Source: Pigmentiphaga sp. H8
GTDB lineage: Bacteria; Pseudomonadota; Gammaproteobacteria; Burkholderiales; Burkholderiaceae_B
Assembly (NCBI RefSeq): GCF_003854895.1
Contig: NZ_CP033966.1
Coordinates: forward strand, 4,092,001 to 4,156,000
Direction: 5' to 3'
DNA: 64,000 bases
Under the pieces are notes generated by a model. That model made no database searches. It was given only the letters and a program-made list of their open reading frames with translations, and was not told where the DNA came from. Shown here piece after piece: positions 63,323 to 64,000 of the stretch. The position numbers and the translations under genes are program-made. Each line of letters opens with the position of its first letter. Position 1 is the first letter of the stretch.

Positions 63323-64000
63323 TTACTTGCGCTTGGCCAGCGGCACGAATTTGCGGTCTTCGGGGCCGGTGTAGTTGGCGCTGGGGCGGATGATCTTGTT
63401 GTCGATGCGCTGTTCGATGATGTGGGCCGACCAGCCCGCGGTGCGGGCGATCACGAACAGCGGGGTGAACATCGCGGTGGGAACGCCCATCTCGTGGTAG
63501 CTGACGGCGCTGAACCAGTCGAGGTTGGGGAACATTTTCTTGACGTTCCACATCACCGATTCCAGGCGCTCGGCGATCTCGTACAGCCGCATGTTGCCGG
63601 ACTCCTTGGACAGGCGGTGCGACACGCCCTTGATGACCTGGTTGCGCGGGTCGGACACGGTGTAGACGGGGTGGCCGAAGCCGATCACCACTTCCTTGTT
63701 CTCGACGCGGCGGCGGATGTCGGCCTCGGCCTCGTCGGGCGTGTCGTAGCGGCTCTGGACCTCGAAGGCGACTTCGTTGGCGCCGCCGTGCTTGGGTCCG
63801 CGCAGCGCGCCGATGGCGCCGGTCAGGGCCGAATACATGTCCGAGCCGGTGCCGGCGATGACGCGGGCGGTGAAGGTGGAGGCGTTGAACTCGTGTTCGG
63901 CGTACAGGTTCAGCGACGTGTGCATGGCCCGCACCCACGAGGCGGGCGCCGGCTTGCCGTGCAGCAGGTGCAGGAAGTGCCCGCCTATGCTGTCGTCGTC
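63323..64000 (-). CDS. prpC: 2-methylcitrate synthase PrpC, C-terminal part
   Basis: The gene runs off the right edge; 225 C-terminal residues are visible, with the sequence at the edge being in frame. Citrate-synthase-fold motifs include SLNLYAEHEFNASTFTARV (catalytic-site His region), GALRGPKHGGANE, VIGFGHPVYT with the second catalytic His, and the terminal YTGPEDRKFVPLAKR typical of PrpC. It condenses propionyl-CoA with oxaloacetate. prpD is 154 nt downstream. Confidence 0.95.
   Translation of the reverse strand, partial: DDDSIGGHFLHLLHGKPAPASWVRAMHTSLNLYAEHEFNASTFTARVIAGTGSDMYSALTGAIGALRGPKHGGANEVAFEVQSRYDTPDEAEADIRRRVENKEVVIGFGHPVYTVSDPRNQVIKGVSHRLSKESGNMRLYEIAERLESVMWNVKKMFPNLDWFSAVSYHEMGVPTAMFTPLFVIARTAGWSAHIIEQRIDNKIIRPSANYTGPEDRKFVPLAKRK

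Overview
The window is a high-GC (by eye about two-thirds G+C) bacterial chromosome segment. Several features point to a betaproteobacterium of the Alcaligenaceae, Bordetella/Achromobacter type: five Bug/TctC-type periplasmic solute-binding proteins, several oxidative and aromatic catabolic operons each with its own regulator, a prpC-prpD methylcitrate pair, and a GC-rich hairpin repeat that recurs after stop codons. The genus assignment is inference from gene content. I see no rRNA, CRISPR array, insertion sequence or prophage.

Layout. 1-287: end of a Bug protein. 371-9559 (minus strand): a catabolic-transport operon, read right to left: extradiol dioxygenase, class II aldolase/decarboxylase, 2-hydroxymuconate-semialdehyde-type dehydrogenase, 4-oxalocrotonate tautomerase, a five-part branched-chain-type ABC transporter and an SDR. 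It faces a divergent GntR regulator (9749-10492). 10514-15206 (minus): marR, bug, amidohydrolase, M24 peptidase-like protein and a D-2-hydroxyacid dehydrogenase, with twin palindromic operators upstream of marR. 15428-24239 (minus): a ten-gene operon headed by iclR, holding an SDR with altered active site, a ThDP enzyme, an aldehyde dehydrogenase, a second extradiol dioxygenase, two small unknown proteins, a Rieske oxygenase, a RidA protein and a flavin/[2Fe-2S] reductase. It looks like a dedicated route for an aromatic compound whose substrate I cannot name.

24383-31697: housekeeping and stress genes (cbpM-cbpA, gluQ, rhlE, a WaaE-like glycosyltransferase, dinB, a CopZ-like metal-binding protein, an HI0933-like flavoprotein). 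31708-36101 (minus): a nitrate/sulfonate-type ABC importer, an SDR and a second IclR regulator. The promoter region of this operon shares a roughly 88-bp block with the promoter of the ten-gene operon, so the two are probably co-regulated. 36474-39968: folE, murI, sugE (preceded by a guanidine-II/mini-ykkC riboswitch) and gdhA (TTG start).

40236-49157: an AI-2E-family membrane protein whose last 49 residues are encoded by the dispersed repeat, a DUF4105 protein, an EF-G gene outside the usual ribosomal-protein context, prpF and tctCBA. 49200-58253: membrane protein, another Bug protein, a hydrolase, a split chromate transporter, a class A beta-lactamase, a ketopantoate-reductase-like protein, then gntR-bug-DUF1028 with strong palindromic operators. 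58372-64000: an EAL phosphodiesterase with a degenerate GGDEF domain, a DUF4287 protein, a lower-GC patch with two small ORFs next to a CAU-anticodon tRNA, then prpD and the 3' part of prpC.

How it fits together: the window is mainly a scavenging region. Uptake proteins (Liv, NMT1-type ABC, Tct, Bug) sit beside oxygenases, dehydrogenases and hydrolases, and each block has a local GntR, MarR or IclR regulator. Seven copies of a hairpin repeat sit directly downstream of stop codons, always in the orientation of the preceding gene, three of them inside the liv operon.
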